DNA of 64,000 nt. It comes from Tildeniella nuda ZEHNDER 1965/U140 (lineage in GTDB: Bacteria > Cyanobacteriota > Cyanobacteriia > Leptolyngbyales > Leptolyngbyaceae). The notes below the pieces were generated by a model. That model was given only the letters and a program-made list of their open reading frames with translations, had not been told where the DNA came from and did not search any database. The position numbers and the translations under genes are program-made. Positions 10,290 to 19,139 of this stretch are shown in pieces; the first letter of the stretch is position 1; every line of letters starts with the position of its first letter. Location of the stretch: contig JAHHIG010000011.1 of NCBI GenBank assembly GCA_019358895.1, positions 1 through 64,000 of the forward strand, read 5' to 3'.

Positions 10290-10425
10290 CTCAGCCGTCA
10301 GCTTTCAGCTTTTCAGCATTCAGATATTGCGGTAGATAGATCACAGCCATCGTACACGTTGCTGACCGCCGACCGCTGACCGCTGACCGCTGACCGTCAA
10401 TTGCTAATTGCTGACCGCTGTTACC
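10290..10425. repeat. heptamer repeats, mixed type
   Basis: Short intergenic repeat patch between two convergent genes. It has imperfect CAGCTTT-type units near 10300-10320, then four to five GACCGCT units at about 10360-10400 and a further degenerate copy near 10410. This is the same STRR class as at 1.97 kb. Confidence 0.85.
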
Positions 10426-10426
10426 C

Positions 10427-10741
10427 TCACTGCCACTCTTCCGGTTCGCTCCAGCGGCGCAACTTTGGAAAGCGATAAAATTCGTCACCATCATCATCGA
10501 CTTCGGGCACGGCTCCAAAGAATTTCACTTGAGTATCGAGATAGCTTTTAGCCAATTCTGCATTGACTCGTGCTGAAGCGGCGAGTTGAATCAACGACAC
10601 ATTGCCATTTTCGACCTCTAGTAGTTGATAGAAGGCTTGTTCTAAACGAGACTGCTGCTGTCTATTTTGAATGACGTTCGTAACGGACACACCTGCTAGC
10701 ACGCCAAAACCAACGAGAAAGATCCACTCAAAAATTGCCAT
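10427..10741 (-). CDS. small membrane-anchored hypothetical protein
   Basis: A 104-residue protein with one N-terminal membrane helix (about residues 4-23). A Gln/Arg-rich hinge follows, then a compact soluble part that resembles a small helix-turn-helix fold (LIQLAASARVNAELAKSYLDTQ) and ends in an acidic, Trp-containing tail. Length and pattern are typical of a conserved cyanobacterial protein. No function is known to me. It has its own ATG; the gene lies between repeat DNA and the cyclophilin gene on the same strand, 152 bases apart. Confidence 0.65.
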   Translation of the reverse strand: MAIFEWIFLVGFGVLAGVSVTNVIQNRQQQSRLEQAFYQLLEVENGNVSLIQLAASARVNAELAKSYLDTQVKFFGAVPEVDDDGDEFYRFPKLRRWSEPEEWQ

Positions 10742-10893
10742 AGCTTGTATGAGAGGATTTGAGACTAAAGACTAGACTTTGCGGACGATTGTCCTGAGAT
10801 CTACTCCTATCCTTATCTCTACTTTAATGCGTGTACCGAATGAGATCCTCAAGGCTTGGACGTGCTGTACTCTCCAACATCCCATTCACTTGC

Positions 10894-12009
10894 TTACGCG
10901 GTCTTCGGCTCCACCAAGGCGTTTAGACCCTGAATGACTGTTGCTGATTCGATTTTGTCTCCGGCTCTCAGTTGCTCCAGCACGTCTTTGCCTTCAATGA
11001 CGTAGCCAAACACTGAGTAGCGACCATCTAGTAAATTGCGTCCGGCTGGCGTTAGTTCTGGCTCAAACAGGAAAAAGAAAAACTGAGATGAACCACCGTT
11101 GGGATCTTCGCCAGGACGAGCCATTGCCAACGCACCGTAGGATGAAAACGGAAGCACGGGCTGGTCTTTGTAGCGTCCAGCATCCTCTAGAGTGATCTCA
11201 TAAGTCGGTTCATTATCGCCTTGTACCAGCACTTCTAGCGGAATGGCTCGATACTTTTTCGTTTTGGGGTCGATGAAGCCAACGTCGTCTCCAGGCGGAT
11301 CGCCGATTTGCAACACGTAAGATTCTTCGGAGCGAGTGAACGGCAGGTTGTTATAGAAGCCGCGCTGCACTAAATCAACGAAGTTGCCTGCGGTCACTGG
11401 AGCGCTGTAGCCGTCTACAACTGCCGTCATCTTGCCTTTGTTGGTCGTAAATTCGATCGTGGCACGCCCTTTAAGCTGCGGTAGGTTGCTGTAAGCGGCG
11501 GGCACTTCAAAAGGGAATGCCTGCACCATACTTTCTTCAAGCTGCCCGACTAGGTTTAATAGCTCCGATCGCTGTTGAAACGTTTGCTCTTTGTCTTTCA
11601 CTTCGATCGCCGCTTGCAAAGGCGTAATGCCCTCTTTCATTTGAGTCAATAGTGCCTGTGCTTCGGCTTGCTTGGCTGCGGGAATGCTGGCAAGAATGGC
11701 TGGTTCTTTGTCTCGCAAAATCCAGCTAGCGCGCTTGACATCGCCCGCGATCGCGCCCCAACGACGATTTGCCCGCAGTTGTGTGGCAATATCTTCCAGA
11801 CTGCCTTGCAATTCGCGCACAGGCGCATTGTCGATCGGTAAGGAGTACCGCAGTAACGCTTTGCCATCGGTAATCGGATTACCAGCAGGCATAATGTTGG
11901 TGGGTCTGCTAGCCGCAGCACTCAAACCTAGCGATAGAGCCACCATCAGGAGAAGCGTTGCTCCCGTTTTTAGCCAGTCTTTGAAGCGGTCAAAACCTTT
12001 TAGTTGCAT
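10894..12009 (-). CDS. cyclophilin-type peptidyl-prolyl isomerase (AnaCyp40/CYP38-like)
   Basis: A 371-residue thylakoid-lumen or periplasmic cyclophilin. A signal segment (about residues 14-33, ATLLLMVALSLGLSAAA) is followed by a helical region to about 165 that resembles the PsbQ-like bundle of plant CYP38. The cyclophilin domain covers about 170-365, with GRATIEFTTNKGKMTAVVDG, GNFVDLVQRGFYNN and SQFFFFLFEPELTPAGRNLLDGRYSVFGYV. Plant CYP38 is needed for photosystem II assembly; cyanobacterial AnaCyp40 is its relative. Many catalytic residues of active cyclophilins are replaced in this class. The ATG at 12009 gives a proper signal peptide; an in-frame extension to 12123 would bury it. Confidence 0.85.
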   Translation of the reverse strand: MQLKGFDRFKDWLKTGATLLLMVALSLGLSAAASRPTNIMPAGNPITDGKALLRYSLPIDNAPVRELQGSLEDIATQLRANRRWGAIAGDVKRASWILRDKEPAILASIPAAKQAEAQALLTQMKEGITPLQAAIEVKDKEQTFQQRSELLNLVGQLEESMVQAFPFEVPAAYSNLPQLKGRATIEFTTNKGKMTAVVDGYSAPVTAGNFVDLVQRGFYNNLPFTRSEESYVLQIGDPPGDDVGFIDPKTKKYRAIPLEVLVQGDNEPTYEITLEDAGRYKDQPVLPFSSYGALAMARPGEDPNGGSSQFFFFLFEPELTPAGRNLLDGRYSVFGYVIEGKDVLEQLRAGDKIESATVIQGLNALVEPKTA

Positions 12010-12159
12010 ATCTCGGTACAGATTGCTCAAAGTTAGCAAGTAGTGGTCGGGCGCTTTTGCCAACTCAACTGCATGTAAGGGCAGGCGATCGGGCGCTGCA
12101 CAGGCAGCATTAAGCGCTCTCACTTAATAGTGCCACACAGAGGGTACTACAAAGGCAAA

Positions 12160-12285
12160 GGGCACGAGAGTAAGAAACCGCAGAGACGCGGAGAGGCAGA
12201 GATTTAATTCAATTTCATCCTTCACCTCTCTCCTATTCGTTAGCCTTCTTAGCGTGGTTCTCCGTGGAGCGGTACAATGAGGTGC
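12160..12285. repeat. degenerate inverted dispersed repeat
   Basis: The intergenic sequence holds an ACCGCAGAGACGCGGAGAGGCAGAG arm near 12178-12202 and a partly complementary arm (TTCTCCGTGGAGCGG) near 12261-12275. This matches a repeat type often seen between cyanobacterial genes. It separates the divergent cyclophilin and efp genes. Confidence 0.5.
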
Positions 12286-12313
12286 CGAACATTTTCTCCC
12301 GATACACATACTC

Positions 12314-12874
12314 ATGATCTCTAGTAATGACTTTCGATCTGGCGTAAGCATTGAGCTAGACGGATCTGTCTGGCGAGTCGTTGAATTTTTGCACGTCAAG
12401 CCTGGTAAAGGTTCTGCTTTTGTACGCACCAAGCTCAAAAATGTTCAAAGTGGGAACGTCATGGAGCGTACGTTTCGTGCTGGTGAAAGCTTGCCCCAGG
12501 CAAACCTGGAAAAGAACACCATGCAGCATACGTATAAAGATGGCGATGACTTCGTCTTTATGGAAATGGAGACGTATGATGAGGCACGTCTGAGCGCAAA
12601 ACAAATCGGCGATCGCGTTAAATACCTCAAAGAAGGGATGGAAGTGAACGTCGTCCGCTGGGGCGAACAGGTGCTAGAAGTGGAACTGCCCAACTCCGTC
12701 GTACTGGAAGTGACTCAGACTGATCCGGGTCTAAAAGGCGATACGGCAACAGGTGGTACAAAACCTGCGATCGTCGAAACGGGTGCCCAAATCATGGTGC
12801 CGCTTTTTATTACCATTGGAGAGCGCATCAAAGTGGATACCCGCAATGATTCTTATTTGGGAAGAGAGCAGTAG
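12314..12874 (+). CDS. efp: translation elongation factor P
   Basis: A 186-residue EF-P, which binds stalled ribosomes and helps form Pro-Pro bonds. It has the three-barrel layout: N-terminal KOW-like barrel with [19 protein letters not shown] and [17 protein letters not shown] (the modified-site loop with Lys), a middle barrel with [20 protein letters not shown], and the C-terminal signature [25 protein letters not shown]. The length is standard. accB follows on the same strand about 100 bases downstream, the conserved efp-accB order of cyanobacteria. Confidence 0.97.
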   Translation: MISSNDFRSGVSIELDGSVWRVVEFLHVKPGKGSAFVRTKLKNVQSGNVMERTFRAGESLPQANLEKNTMQHTYKDGDDFVFMEMETYDEARLSAKQIGDRVKYLKEGMEVNVVRWGEQVLEVELPNSVVLEVTQTDPGLKGDTATGGTKPAIVETGAQIMVPLFITIGERIKVDTRNDSYLGREQ

Positions 12875-12974
12875 ACCAGAACGCTAAAGAATGAGGGATG
12901 AAAACACGTTTTAGTCTTTAGCCACTGACCCCTTTTTCGCTTCTACCCCCTTGTTTCTGAGGTCTACATTAACT

Positions 12975-13517
12975 GTGTCACTGGATATAAATGCACTCCG
13001 CGAACTTCTGGCAGCGATTAACCAGACCGATATCGCAGAACTAACCTTAAAAAGTGCTGATTTTGAATTAACCGTGCGTCGAGGCATCCGTCTCAATGAG
13101 CGGCTCAATACGGATGGGAGCGATCGCCTGAAGGCTGAAACATCTCCCCCTCCGCAGGTATTGGGCAACACTGATGCGGCACTGCCTGACCAGTACACGC
13201 CTGAAAGCACCACTCCACCAATCCAGACTCAGCCACTAACGAGCGAGGTGATGCGAGATAGCAAAGCTGATCGCCGACTGGTCGAGGTAATTTCGCCAAT
13301 GGTGGGCACCTTTTACCGTGCTGCTGCCCCTGATGAACCACCGTTTATTGAAGTGGGCGATCGCATTCGTAAAGGACAAACCGTTTGCATTATCGAAGCG
13401 ATGAAGCTCATGAACGAACTGGAAGCAGACGTTGGGGGCGAAGTCGTAGAAATTCTGGTGCAAAATGGCGAACCGATCGAATATGGTCAACTGCTGCTGC
13501 GCCTTAATCCAGATTAA
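12975..13517 (+). CDS. accB: biotin carboxyl carrier protein of acetyl-CoA carboxylase
   Basis: A 180-residue BCCP that carries the biotin shuttled between carboxylase and carboxyltransferase in malonyl-CoA synthesis. The N-terminal DINALRELLAAINQTDIAELTLKS region is typical. A Pro/Thr-rich linker spans about 45-95, and the C-terminal biotinyl domain has the biotinylation motif EAMKLMNE with Lys144. The start is taken as the GTG at 12975, which aligns with the usual N-terminus; a TTG 24 bases upstream would add eight residues. It follows efp, as in many cyanobacteria. Confidence 0.95.
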   Translation: MSLDINALRELLAAINQTDIAELTLKSADFELTVRRGIRLNERLNTDGSDRLKAETSPPPQVLGNTDAALPDQYTPESTTPPIQTQPLTSEVMRDSKADRRLVEVISPMVGTFYRAAAPDEPPFIEVGDRIRKGQTVCIIEAMKLMNELEADVGGEVVEILVQNGEPIEYGQLLLRLNPD

Positions 13518-13726
13518 TCCAGCTTAGATGTGTCGTTCTGGTTGTCACCCCTCTTCCCAAGTAAAGGTAGACTGCTTAAAATTGCCACAGTCATCCAACT
13601 AGCCGCCAGACCTACTGAACAATGATGAAATTCTGAATAAATTATGGACTGTCATCAAACGCTCTATTGCTATAAAGCAGTCAAGTGGCTAAAATCTGGG
13701 GATCAGTGCCCCTCACATTAAATTGC

Positions 13727-14077
13727 ATGAAATCTGCAAAGCCTTCGCAAGAAGTTGTCCAACAAGTGGCTGAATACTTCAGCGTTCTGGGCGAGCCAAT
13801 GCGCCTGCGGATTCTCAACCTGCTCCGTGACGGTGAGAAATGTGTACAAGACTTGGTCGAGGCGACTGACACTAGCCAAGCCAATGTCTCCAAACATTTG
13901 AAGGTCATGATGCAGGCAGGTATTCTCAATCGACGTAGTAAAGGCACTTTGGCTTATTACAGCGTTAAAGATGACCTAATTTTTGAATTGTGCAATCTGG
14001 TCTGCGATCGACTCGCTAACCGCATCGAACAACAGGCTCTCCATTTCAGAGCCTTCACCTTTGCCGGAAAGCGTTGA
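13727..14077 (+). CDS. ArsR/SmtB-family transcriptional regulator
   Basis: A 116-residue winged-helix regulator. The ArsR pattern is clear: EYFSVLGEPMRLRILNLLRDGEKCVQDLVEA for the dimer and first helices, then the recognition helix TSQANVSKHLKVMMQAGIL and the wing RRSKGTLAYYSV. A Cys sits in the KCVQDL segment, near the place of the arsenic-sensing ELCVCDL motif, but only one Cys remains there. Two further Cys lie in ELCNLVCDRL. The ligand is therefore uncertain: metal sensing, redox or neither. The ATG at 13727 is preferred over an upstream GTG at 13685. No metal-resistance gene is adjacent. Confidence 0.85.
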   Translation: MKSAKPSQEVVQQVAEYFSVLGEPMRLRILNLLRDGEKCVQDLVEATDTSQANVSKHLKVMMQAGILNRRSKGTLAYYSVKDDLIFELCNLVCDRLANRIEQQALHFRAFTFAGKR

Positions 14078-14308
14078 GCATAGACAGTGTCATTGTTCAT
14101 TCCATTGCTTGCCACTGCATCGGTAGCGTTTTAAGAAACGTCCACAACAGCTCTCACCACATACGCTCTTTTGATATTTTCTGCAAGCTGCTGTCGTCAG
14201 GCTATGAACAGCCTGCTCCTCTCGTTCCAGACGATGAGAACCGATCAAATACGTTGCGTTGCTCTTAGCACTAACCTTGGCGCTGTCAGATAGCTAAGTA
14301 GGGTCTTG

Positions 14309-14872
14309 CTAAAAGGGACGAGTCAACCGCTTATGCAAAAGCAACTTCTGGGGTTGTCTCAGGAACCAGCAGTGCCAAAAAGAATCAGCTTGCTTTGCTT
14401 GATAACCAGCTTTAGCGTATAGCTGTCTAGCCTGATGGTTATCCTCTAATACATGCAGGTACAAATCTTGAAAGCCTAAATCTAGGGCGATCGCCTCACA
14501 TCGATCGAGAAGCTTTTGCGCCACTCCCTGCCTGCGGGCTTCCAACTGCACAGCTAAATTTGAAAGATAAGGGTAAGGAAGACTGCGGAACTGAAAAGGG
14601 CTTGTTGAACGGAAAGTGATTTCAACTGTTCCAACCAGGCTTGGGCTGCCGCTTGACAACGTCATCGTAGCAACAAGGCAGACGTAGCTCGACTCTGATG
14701 CTGAACGTAGGCGATAGCGCAGATCCTCGTACACACCCATCCGAAGGACAGGGAGAAACAAACGCGTAAGACCATTGCGAGGATAAAAACTAGCGGCAAG
14801 AACCTCAACGAGTTCAGTTAAGTCACTCAGCTGTGCAGAGCGAACAGAGAGATTTGGTGAGTTAAAAGACAC
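14309..14872 (-). CDS. GNAT family N-acetyltransferase
   Basis: A 187-residue acetyltransferase of the Gcn5 family. The acetyl-CoA motif region is YPYLSNLAVQLEARRQGVAQKLLDRCEAIALDLGF (about residues 100-135), followed by LYLHVLEDNHQARQLYAKAGYQ, which is diagnostic for the fold. The start appears to be GTG at 14872. The substrate cannot be predicted; such genes are often annotated as rimI-like. It lies downstream of psbT on the same strand, with a strong hairpin between them, so it is probably a separate unit. Confidence 0.85.
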   Translation of the reverse strand: MSFNSPNLSVRSAQLSDLTELVEVLAASFYPRNGLTRLFLPVLRMGVYEDLRYRLRSASESSYVCLVATMTLSSGSPSLVGTVEITFRSTSPFQFRSLPYPYLSNLAVQLEARRQGVAQKLLDRCEAIALDLGFQDLYLHVLEDNHQARQLYAKAGYQAKQADSFWHCWFLRQPQKLLLHKRLTRPF

Positions 14873-14995
14873 TCCGTGAATGCTGTTTGCTATGGTTCAG
14901 GAACAAACGTAAAAACGTAAAACTAGAGCGTAAATCAAAAAGCTTGAGCTGGTTGCACTTTTTAATCGCGCAATGATTTTAACTACTTAATGAAA

Positions 14996-15036
14996 ACATC
15001 CCACAGCTTCAAGATCTAGGGCTGTGGGATGTTCGC
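14996..15036 (-). terminator. terminator hairpin after psbB-psbT
   Basis: A 12-bp inverted repeat pairs 14996-15007 with 15021-15032 (core CATCCCACAGC / GCTGTGGGATG). On the minus strand it is followed by TTTTC. It lies about 115 bases beyond the psbT stop, fitting a rho-independent terminator of the psbBT transcript. Confidence 0.7.
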
Positions 15037-15150
15037 TTTTATCCGTATGAACAGATAAATTTTTCTTGAGACCAGCGTCTAAAAGACTGTGCGGTGGATT
15101 TAAATTTGACATACAGGCAGGAAAGCCAGTAGGTCACAATTCAAAATGAA

Positions 15151-15246
15151 CTACTTACCAATACGGGGCGGTTCCCGAAAGGCGATCGCGAAAAAGAGCA
15201 CACCGAGCGCCAGCGTAAGAATCAAAATGTAAGCAACGCTTTCCAT
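15151..15246 (-). CDS. psbT: photosystem II protein PsbT
   Basis: A 31-residue single-helix subunit of photosystem II. The reading frame starts [20 protein letters not shown] and ends [10 protein letters not shown], nearly identical to known PsbT proteins. PsbT sits at the monomer-monomer interface of the PSII dimer near D1 and CP47 and helps repair after photodamage. It lies 156 bases downstream of psbB on the same strand, the conserved psbB-psbT order, and the pair is followed by a terminator hairpin. Confidence 0.97.
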   Translation of the reverse strand: MESVAYILILTLALGVLFFAIAFREPPRIGK

Positions 15247-15402
15247 TGTAGAATTTCTCAACCATTTACTAAGGGTAGTCTACCAACCAAACCGGAGAAA
15301 GTAGCCAACATTTAGAGAAGGGCATACAGCCGAACCATCAGTACGCTAGCGTAAAGCGGATACAGGCTGCACGTCCCTTCCCTAGTGTCACACAACTAAA
15401 GC

Positions 15403-16935
15403 CTACACAGCTTCTTTGCGACGGGTGCTCTTATCACCCACTTTTTGGAAGAAACCCCACTCTACTTGCTCCTCAGAAAGATCTGGATCAACACCCGCAA
15501 AGACATCTCGGAAGATGGTGCGAGTACCATGCCAGATATGACCGAAGAAGAAGAGTAACGCAAAGACTGCGTGACCAAAGGTAAACCAACCACGCGGACT
15601 TGTGCGGAATACACCGTCCGAATTCAGCGTTTCGCGATCGAACACGAATGGTTCACCTAGCTGATTGGCACGTGCATACCGTTTCACGGTTGCCGGATCT
15701 TTAAATGTCTGACCATTTAATTCACCACCATAGAAACTGACTGTCACACCATTCTGCTCAAAGCTGTATTTCGACTCCGCCTTGCGGAATGGGATGTCTG
15801 CCCGGACGATCCCATCTTTATCAGTCAAGACAACAGGAAAGTTCTCAAAGAAATTAGGCAGGCGACGAACCGATAGTTCTCGACCTTCGCTGTCTTTGAA
15901 AACTGGATGTCCCAGCCAGGATTGAGCAATACCATCGCCCTTGTTCATCTGCCCCGTGCGGAACAAACCACCCTTAGCAGGGCTGTTGCCCACGTAGTCA
16001 TAGAACGCTAGCTTCTCAGGAATGGCTGAGTAGGCATCCGATAGACTGGCACCGCTCGCTAGACCTGACTGCACACGGCGATCGATTTCCTGTTTGAAGA
16101 AACTGCTGTCCCACTGATAACGAGTTGGACCAAACAGTTCGATCGGAGTGGTCGCGCTGCCAAACCACATCGTACCTGCCACAATAAACGCTGCAAAAAA
16201 CACTGCTGCAATGCTGCTAGACAGCACTGTCTCAATATTTCCCATCCGTAACGCCTTATATAGACGCTCTGGTGGGCGTACGCTCAAGTGGAACAAGCCA
16301 GCAATAATGCCAACAATGCCTGCGGCGATGTGATGCGCCACGACTCCTCCTGGATTAAAGGGATTGAAACCTGCTGGACCCCATTCGGGCGCTACAGGTT
16401 GAACACTCCCAGTCAGACCATACGGGTCAGAGACCCACATGCCAGGACCAAATAGTCCTGTCAAGTGGAAAGCACCAAAACCGAAACAAAGCAAACCAGA
16501 CAAAAACAAATGAATGCCAAACATCTTTGGCAAGTCGAGTGCAGGCTCACCAGTACGGGGATCTCTAAAGAGTTCCAAATCCCAGTAAACCCAGTGCCAA
16601 CAGGCAGCTAGGAACAACAAACCGGAAAGAATGATGTGTGCAGCAGCAACACCCTCAAACGACCAGAAGCCAGTGTTAACATCAGACTCACCAGTGATGC
16701 TCCAGCCGCTCCAAGAACCAGTGACACCCAAGCGTGCCATGAACGGTAGCACAAACATCCCCTGTCGCCAGATCGGGTTTAGAACTGGATCGCTAGGGTC
16801 AAAGATCGCCAATTCGTAGAGTGCCATCGAACCAGCCCAGCCTGCCACCAGTGCAGTATGCATCAGGTGCGTTGCAATCAGCCGTCCGGGATCATTGATA
16901 AGGACAGTGTGTACTCGGTACCAGGGTAGTCCCAT
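15403..16935 (-). CDS. psbB: photosystem II CP47 chlorophyll apoprotein
   Basis: A 510-residue inner antenna protein of photosystem II that binds chlorophyll a and beta-carotene and passes excitation to the reaction centre. The opening [19 protein letters not shown] is canonical. Six membrane helices carry His ligands (for example [39 protein letters not shown] and [19 protein letters not shown]). The large lumenal loop lies between helices five and six (about residues 255-445). The length is normal. It diverges from a ferredoxin gene across a 567-base gap that should hold its light-responsive promoter. Confidence 0.98.
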   Translation of the reverse strand: MGLPWYRVHTVLINDPGRLIATHLMHTALVAGWAGSMALYELAIFDPSDPVLNPIWRQGMFVLPFMARLGVTGSWSGWSITGESDVNTGFWSFEGVAAAHIILSGLLFLAACWHWVYWDLELFRDPRTGEPALDLPKMFGIHLFLSGLLCFGFGAFHLTGLFGPGMWVSDPYGLTGSVQPVAPEWGPAGFNPFNPGGVVAHHIAAGIVGIIAGLFHLSVRPPERLYKALRMGNIETVLSSSIAAVFFAAFIVAGTMWFGSATTPIELFGPTRYQWDSSFFKQEIDRRVQSGLASGASLSDAYSAIPEKLAFYDYVGNSPAKGGLFRTGQMNKGDGIAQSWLGHPVFKDSEGRELSVRRLPNFFENFPVVLTDKDGIVRADIPFRKAESKYSFEQNGVTVSFYGGELNGQTFKDPATVKRYARANQLGEPFVFDRETLNSDGVFRTSPRGWFTFGHAVFALLFFFGHIWHGTRTIFRDVFAGVDPDLSEEQVEWGFFQKVGDKSTRRKEAV

Positions 16936-17502
16936 TGACTACGCTCCTCCTTGTGAATAGCTCAAGATCAACGTATTCCTAAACATTTTATTAAAGCGCC
17001 GGACATTGGTAAATGTACCAGGTCTAAGGCTACTTCAGCGTTGCACTCCCCAATCTGGTCTCCAGTTCGGTTCTTGAATGGAGCCGAATCGCAAGCCACC
17101 AGCTATGTTTATGAAAATGAAAGCGTATAAAGAAGTGTAACCAGTGTGAGAGACGATTGCAAGCAAAGGATGCATTTGGCAGAGTTTTGAGGAAATCCGA
17201 TGCATTCTTGTAAACTTGTGTAACAGCTATCGTCTGTCTAGGTTTGCCAAATCAGTGTTGCGCTTTGGGAAACAACAATTAACTGTTCGTGACGACTTAA
17301 TTCATCCACAATTCATCTGCAACCGTCGCCTTTCAAGGCAAGCGACTGGTTGGAGGAGCTTTTGCTCAGCCGATCGCTGAACTGCTCTGACTTGACTTCT
17401 CTGTCAGGGTGGAGATCAAATGGGATGCGATCGACGTGTGTCGATCGCATCCCATTTCGTTCCTCATCCGCACCACTGCTCTCTTAAAGGAAATTTAAGT
17501 TA
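16936..17502. other. divergent psbB / ferredoxin intergenic region
   Basis: A 567-base gap between divergent photosynthesis genes, so promoters for both are expected. Apart from the perfect hairpin at 17418-17457 I see no other repeat, small ORF or RNA. A GGAGG-like stretch lies just upstream of psbB (minus strand, about 16945-16950). Confidence 0.6.
17418..17457. repeat. perfect 18-bp inverted repeat
   Basis: Positions 17418-17435 are exactly complementary to 17440-17457 with a 4-base loop (GTGT). The arms contain the HIP1-like core GCGATCG. It lies 45 bases upstream of the ferredoxin start and could be a regulatory hairpin in the leader, or a terminator-like element. Confidence 0.9.
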
Positions 17503-17808
17503 ATGACTACCATCAAATTTTTAAAGGAAGACCGAGAAGTGATCGTCGCGAACGGCGCGAACCTGAGGCTCAAAGCTATAGAGAACCGCATCGACATTTA
17601 TACTTTTGTTGGAAAAATGACCAACTGCGGTGGCTATGGTCAATGCGGTACCTGCATTGTCGAGATTGTCGATGGCATGGAAAACCTTTCACCGCCCACC
17701 GAAACGGAAAAAAACAAGTTAAAGAAAAAGCCTGCGACCTACCGCTTAGCCTGCCAAGCCCTCGTCAACGGTGCCGTGACCGTTAAGACTAAACCTTCTG
17801 TTAAGTAG
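17503..17808 (+). CDS. 2Fe-2S ferredoxin
   Basis: A 101-residue ferredoxin-fold protein with four Cys ligands: C42, C48 and C51 in [11 protein letters not shown], and C84 in LACQ. The C-x5-C-x2-C spacing differs from the C-x4-C-x2-C of the main photosynthetic ferredoxin PetF, so this is one of the accessory cyanobacterial ferredoxins. The C-terminus is basic (KTKPSVK), also unlike acidic PetF. It sits between psbB and psbM, a neighbourhood that recurs in cyanobacteria and hints at a photosystem II-linked role. GGAAA just before the ATG may serve as ribosome-binding site. The partner is unknown. Confidence 0.9.
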   Translation: MTTIKFLKEDREVIVANGANLRLKAIENRIDIYTFVGKMTNCGGYGQCGTCIVEIVDGMENLSPPTETEKNKLKKKPATYRLACQALVNGAVTVKTKPSVK

Positions 17809-17981
17809 CCTTTCAAAGATGTCTTGCCTCTACCAGCATCCTGCCGTTGTGAGTAGCCAAACCTTGGGTCAAAAGGCACTCAGTGGCTATGGCTGATCTC
17901 TGCTTTTACACCCTGCACGGGGAGAGCGGACAGTGGTATCCTACTTGTATCGATGCAGCGCTATTTAATTAGGCAAGTCTT

Positions 17982-18098
17982 ATGCAAGTCAACGATCTAG
18001 GGTTTATTGCAAGCATCCTTTTTGTCTTGGTTCCATCAGTTTTTCTGCTCATCCTTTACATTCAAACGGCAAGCAGTAATGCCAACAAAGATTCCTAA
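17982..18098 (+). CDS. psbM: photosystem II protein PsbM
   Basis: A 38-residue single-helix photosystem II subunit. The frame begins [19 protein letters not shown] and continues [12 protein letters not shown], the hallmark of PsbM, with a short polar tail. PsbM lies at the centre of the PSII dimer interface and stabilises it. It is 173 bases downstream of the ferredoxin gene and followed by a strong terminator. Confidence 0.97.
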   Translation: MQVNDLGFIASILFVLVPSVFLLILYIQTASSNANKDS

Positions 18099-18128
18099 GA
18101 ATGCTACCGAGTGTTCTTTGCTCTTTGC

Positions 18129-18162
18129 AAGCGCTGGAGGCAAATGCCTCCAGCGCTTTTTG
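18129..18162 (+). terminator. rho-independent terminator of psbM
   Basis: A perfect 13-bp stem pairs 18129-18141 (AAGCGCTGGAGGC) with 18146-18158, loop AAAT, running into TTTTT. It starts 30 bases beyond the psbM stop. Confidence 0.9.
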
Positions 18163-18344
18163 ATGTTATGGCAAAGGGGGCATAACTCGTCGTTGTCTAA
18201 CTGTCGTTGTCTAGTTAAAGAGCAATCGAATCGCTGACTACAGGAGATTGGGCAAACTGGGCAGTAGCTTTACAGCGGGCTAGTACAAATGCCCCATCAG
18301 CTTGCTCAACAACGCACGAGAGACTGCCGTAGGACAGAGTCGTT

Positions 18345-18716
18345 TTAGCCGATCGTCTCATCGACAATTGACGTAGGGTTTAAGCTGGCAATTGCCCTCA
18401 GTTCATCCTCTGAGAGATCTTGAAAATTGCTTAGCAGCGATCGTAGCTTCATGCGGTGGATATAGGGCCAACCGCCCGATGCTTCAATATCTTTCAATAA
18501 GCTGTACAGTGCCTGACGATTGTCAGGTAGAGAGTCTTGAAAGAGGCTGTCGCGGATCTCCTGGTGTAACCCTTCTAACATCCTCAGCAACGACAGCAAC
18601 GCCAAGCTATCTCCCTGACGACTGCTGGCGAGATTCCGAATAGTGTCGCACAGAGACTGTAGCTTAGATTCAAACTCAAGCTCTTCTGCCTTAGAGCGAT
18701 CGCGATTGCTCATCAA
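18345..18716 (-). CDS. conserved hypothetical protein
   Basis: A 123-residue soluble, mostly helical protein. It opens with charged residues, then LESKLQSLCDTI-like helices, a LLSLLRMLEGLHQEIRDSLFQDSLPDNRQALYSLLKDIEASGGWPYI block around 40-85, and ends with a short LSEDELRAIASL helix. I recognise it only as a cyanobacterial type protein without assigned function. There are no membrane segments and no known motifs. It faces psbM convergently, and psbO lies on its other side in divergent orientation. Confidence 0.65.
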   Translation of the reverse strand: MMSNRDRSKAEELEFESKLQSLCDTIRNLASSRQGDSLALLSLLRMLEGLHQEIRDSLFQDSLPDNRQALYSLLKDIEASGGWPYIHRMKLRSLLSNFQDLSEDELRAIASLNPTSIVDETIG

Positions 18717-19139
18717 AGTGGATTCCCATAAACGCCATCAGACAACCTAGACAGAGTTTAGCTTTAGATACTCCAGTACAGCGGGTAAAAACATTCCATA
18801 GCCGTTTGTCTCCTGTCTCCCAGTGAGCGGCACTAGCAAAGCCAATTTTGTTGTTCAAGCCAAAGTAAAGGTCACATTGCCATGTAGAATGCAAAGTGAA
18901 ACCTTTGTTAAATCATTCCGGGGACATGAGAACTTAGTCAAGTGTAGGCGCGGTTCAGTTTGTCTCTTCAAAAATTAGGCACTGTCTCAGGTGATTAGCG
19001 TCTGTGCTTTATTCGGGCAAGACTGCCTCTTGGCAGCTTTACTGAGAAGGCAAACTTTTTGCCTGATGAGCGAAGACCATTGAAACCCGGCTTTGGATTA
19101 CACTGGCGAAAAAATGTTTACGTCGATATTGAGGTTTTC
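18717..19139. other. intergenic region upstream of psbO
   Basis: A 423-base gap between divergent genes; the psbO promoter should be here. No convincing gene, repeat or RNA is visible. A minus-strand frame at about 18691-18894 has no support. Confidence 0.5.

Noticed and set aside
18691-18894. 67-residue minus-strand frame upstream of the 18345-18716 gene
   Set aside because: It overlaps that gene's start, and shows no family, start signal or domain.
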